Below, one piece after another: positions 5,517 to 6,881 of a DNA stretch of 6,881 nucleotides (the first letter of the stretch is position 1; the number at the start of each line of letters is the position of its first letter). The stretch comes from UBA2277 sp035477615 (GTDB lineage: Bacteria > Patescibacteriota > Microgenomatia > UBA1400 > MFAQ01), in NCBI GenBank assembly GCA_035477615.1, contig DATIKJ010000011.1:1-6881 (forward strand), read 5' to 3'. The translations under genes were made by a program, and so were the position numbers. The notes below the pieces were generated by a model that was not told the DNA's origin, did not search any database, and saw only the letters and a program-made list of their open reading frames with translations.

Positions 5517-5669
5517 TTATTTTTCCTCGCCTTTTACGTCTTTTAGATAGCTTTTAAACTCTTCCCAAACTTTCTTCCAGTCACCACCAGCCGCTTCTAT
5601 TTCTTTGAAAATTGTTTCTACATCTACGAGAATCTGATCTTCTTTAACTATCATTTTTGTTTTAGCCAT
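5517..5669 (-). CDS. Orphan 50-aa protein, first gene of the same operon
   Basis: Short charged protein that begins MAKTKMIVKEDQILVD and ends SYLKDVKGEEK. The middle (about 15-47) is strongly helical with an amphipathic pattern and a GGDW break at 28-31. The ATG is at 5669 and the TAA stop at 5517-5519, followed after 3 nt by the ATG of the 288-aa gene. TATAAT ends 8 nt before the ATG, so the mRNA is probably leaderless. That perfect -10 placement plus the tight junction are the main evidence that this short ORF is real. Small-plus-large organisation with dyad operators is reminiscent of toxin-antitoxin operons, but neither protein resembles a known toxin or antitoxin to me and no helix-turn-helix is obvious. 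Confidence 0.72.
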   Translation of the reverse strand: MAKTKMIVKEDQILVDVETIFKEIEAAGGDWKKVWEEFKSYLKDVKGEEK

Positions 5670-5677
5670 ATTCTAGC

Positions 5678-5706
5678 ATTATAACGAAGTTATAAGCGAA
5701 TATAAG
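5678..5706 (-). promoter_or_regulatory. Leaderless promoter of the 50-aa/288-aa operon
   Basis: On the minus strand a perfect TATAAT (5678-5683) lies 8 nt before the ATG at 5669, putting the transcription start at or within two bases of the start codon. The -35 position (CTTATA at 5701-5706 with a 17-bp spacer) is weak, which suits a regulated promoter. The inverted repeat at 5679-5695 overlaps the -10 box. Confidence 0.6.
5679..5695. promoter_or_regulatory. Inverted repeat over the -10 box, candidate operator 1
   Basis: Perfect 7-bp inverted repeat TTATAAC-GAA-GTTATAA. It covers five of the six -10 bases and part of the spacer of the operon promoter, so a bound protein would block RNA polymerase. 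It shares the core ATAAC-N3-GTTAT with the repeat at 5726-5748. Confidence 0.5.
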
Positions 5707-5725
5707 AGGAAGCGCAGTCTGGATA

Positions 5726-5748
5726 TTTCAATAACCATGTTATTGAAA
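5726..5748. promoter_or_regulatory. Long inverted repeat, candidate operator 2
   Basis: Perfect 10-bp inverted repeat TTTCAATAAC-CAT-GTTATTGAAA. Its centre (5737) is 50 bp from that of the repeat at 5679-5695 and about 66 bp upstream of the predicted transcription start. There is no T-run on either side, so it is not an intrinsic terminator. A shared core with the -10 repeat supports one protein binding both sites. Confidence 0.55.
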
Positions 5749-5820
5749 AGAAGACGAGCAAGCTCTTATTTTTCACCAACTTCAATTGTTAATTTAATAA
5801 TTTATTACCCCATCTTACCA

Positions 5821-5848
5821 GAAGCGGGCACTCATGCCCGCTTCTTTT
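5821..5848 (+). terminator. Hairpin after rpsA, with U-tract on the opposite strand
   Basis: GAAGCGGGCA (5821-5830), loop CTCA, TGCCCGCTTC (5835-5844) is a perfect 10-bp stem, followed on the plus strand by TTTT (5845-5848). The position just after the rpsA stop (5853-5855, minus strand) implies it ends the rpsA mRNA, but on that strand the stem is followed by TGGTAAGATGGGG without a U-run. As an intrinsic terminator it points toward transcripts coming from the left. Confidence 0.6.
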
Positions 5849-5852
5849 GCTA

Positions 5853-6881
5853 CTATTTGTAGGCTACCGGTACTTCGGTCAGAACTACACCCAAAGACAT
5901 ACGACGAGCTTTGACGTCAATCATTTCTACAAAGGCTTCCACCTTGTCACCCATCGCAAATTCTTTGTCTGCTGGTTTCTTGGAAATGTGAATCAAGCCA
6001 TCAACGCCTTTTTCGAAGTTGACGAATATACCATAGGGAGCGATACGAACAACCTTACCTGTGTGTTTGGTACCCACAGCATAGTTCTTTTCGATCTCTT
6101 TCCATGGGTCATCGGTCATTTGTTTTATGGAGAGGTTAAGTTTTCCAGCCCCTTTATCGATTCCGATAACTTGAACTTTGACATCTTTACCCACTTTAAA
6201 CATTTCGTTTGGATCTTCCACTTTCTCCCATGAGATTTCAGAAATATGGATCAAGCCTTCAACTCTGGCTGTCTCTCCTTCTTTCTCTTTCATTGGTACA
6301 TTGACGGTTACAAATACACCAAAAGGCATAATTCCAGATACAGTACCTTCTAGTTTGTCGCCAATGGTCACCAGTTCCAAAGCCTCACCCTTTTTGGCGA
6401 GCGACTCTGAATCAGACACCATCTTCTCGGAGAAGATTAATCTGTTTTGATCTTTATCTACTTCAATTACACGTACTTTGAAAGTCTTGTTTAGGAGTTC
6501 TTCCATGTTACCGAGGTATTTCTCTCCAAACTGGGACGTCGGCACAAATCCACGAATCTCGCCCACTTTGACGACCATTCCACCTTTGTTGACTTCCACA
6601 CCAGAAACTTCGACTTCTTTTTCCTCTTCCATCAATTTCTTGAAGCGAGACCAGCGATTTTCATCAGCAGCCTGTTTGAGTGAGAGGATTATCTGTCCTT
6701 GATCGTTTTCGGGAAACTTTACGTAGGCTTCAGTCTTGTCACCTACCTTTAGTTCGGCTAATACGTCATATGCCTCTACCAAGTCTTCACCAGTAACGAC
6801 ACCTTCTGTCTTGGCTCCGATATCAATAAGAACCATCTTTTTGCCAATCGAAGAAACCACACCTTCCACCTTCTGACCCTT
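5853..6881 (-). CDS. rpsA: Ribosomal protein S1, 5' end cut off by window
   Basis: S1 binds mRNA on the small ribosomal subunit through OB-fold S1 domains and helps initiation. The frame is open to the window edge, giving 342 visible residues. Numbered from the first visible codon, there are four S1 domains: about 1-72 (KGQKVEGVVSSIGKKMVLID), 87-152 (VSGVEVNKGGMVVKVGEIRG), 170-253 (GDKLEGTVSGIMPFGVFV, then GLIHISE at 209-215) and 266-330 (GTKHTGKVVRIAPYGIFVNF, then GLIHISK at 295-301). The last two are the most canonical. The missing N-terminus is probably short, so a four-domain protein, shorter than the six-domain form of Escherichia coli, is the likeliest full architecture. The gene ends in TAG followed by a hairpin. 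Confusion with other S1-domain proteins is unlikely given the tandem domains. Confidence 0.94.
   Translation of the reverse strand, partial: KGQKVEGVVSSIGKKMVLIDIGAKTEGVVTGEDLVEAYDVLAELKVGDKTEAYVKFPENDQGQIILSLKQAADENRWSRFKKLMEEEKEVEVSGVEVNKGGMVVKVGEIRGFVPTSQFGEKYLGNMEELLNKTFKVRVIEVDKDQNRLIFSEKMVSDSESLAKKGEALELVTIGDKLEGTVSGIMPFGVFVTVNVPMKEKEGETARVEGLIHISEISWEKVEDPNEMFKVGKDVKVQVIGIDKGAGKLNLSIKQMTDDPWKEIEKNYAVGTKHTGKVVRIAPYGIFVNFEKGVDGLIHISKKPADKEFAMGDKVEAFVEMIDVKARRMSLGVVLTEVPVAYK

Larger units (their letters stand above)
5670..5852. other. Intergenic region between orphan operon and rpsA
   Basis: This 183-bp AT-rich gap holds the leaderless promoter and two inverted repeats on its left, an imperfect AT-rich dyad at 5784-5802 (AATTGTTAATTTAATAATT), and the hairpin at 5821-5844. 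I see no convincing gene in it. A 41-codon plus-strand ORF (5737-5862) runs through the hairpin and into rpsA and is probably chance. Confidence 0.6.

Noticed and set aside
5674..5694. Resemblance to a loxP half-site (ATAACTTCGT followed by ATAATG) on the minus strand.
   Set aside because: There is an extra T in the arm and no second half-site or 8-bp spacer; the bases are better explained by the TATAAT box and its overlapping inverted repeat.
5784..5802. AT-rich imperfect dyad AATTGTTAATTTAATAATT as a third operator.
   Set aside because: It lacks the ATAAC-N3-GTTAT core and could arise by chance in such AT-rich sequence.
5737..5862. A 41-codon plus-strand ORF beginning at the centre of operator 2.
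   Set aside because: It runs through the terminator hairpin and into the end of rpsA, and has no ribosome binding site.
5847..6233. 128-codon plus-strand frame opposite rpsA.
   Set aside because: It is antisense to four recognisable S1 domains and shows no family features of its own.

Overview
The window looks like chromosomal DNA of a small-genome bacterium, most likely a member of the Patescibacteria (Candidate Phyla Radiation). This is an inference. It rests on a ribosomal protein S1 whose visible part has four S1 domains, a membrane protein combining a TauE/SafE-UreH type core with a C-terminal cupredoxin domain next to a separate HMA copper chaperone (architectures I associate with these lineages), short gene spacing, several apparently leaderless genes and many orphan proteins. 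The standard code fits. One gene (radA) ends in TGA and all others end in TAA or TAG.

Layout: (1) 1-1125 (+) is the 3' part of radA (DNA repair/recombination ATPase). (2) 1122-2800 (+) holds three compact monocistronic units in a row. Each has a good sigma70-type promoter with exactly 17 bp between its boxes and an intrinsic terminator. They are a 223-aa orphan protein, a 214-aa orphan protein and a non-coding transcript of about 75 nt built of hairpins capped by GCAA tetraloops. The first two promoters resemble each other even in the spacer. (3) 2812-3309 (-) is an acidic 165-aa orphan, divergent from (4) 3373-4643 (+), a two-gene copper/heavy-metal module (UreH/TauE-like membrane protein with cupredoxin tail, then a CopZ-like chaperone). 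(5) 4647-5669 (-) is a two-gene orphan operon (50 aa, too short for routine ORF calling, and 288 aa). It has a probable leaderless promoter and two inverted repeats sharing the core ATAAC-N3-GTTAT with centres 50 bp apart. (6) 5853-6881 (-) is the 3' part of rpsA (ribosomal protein S1).

The recognisable genes at the two edges are housekeeping genes; the middle is accessory. Most promising for novelty are the GCAA-hairpin RNA (about 2726-2800), the twin-operator leaderless operon (4647-5748), and the matched promoter pair driving the two orphan proteins. I see no mobile element, CRISPR array, tRNA or rRNA. No stretch longer than 300 bases lacks a gene; the largest gaps (2654-2811 and 5670-5852) are described below.
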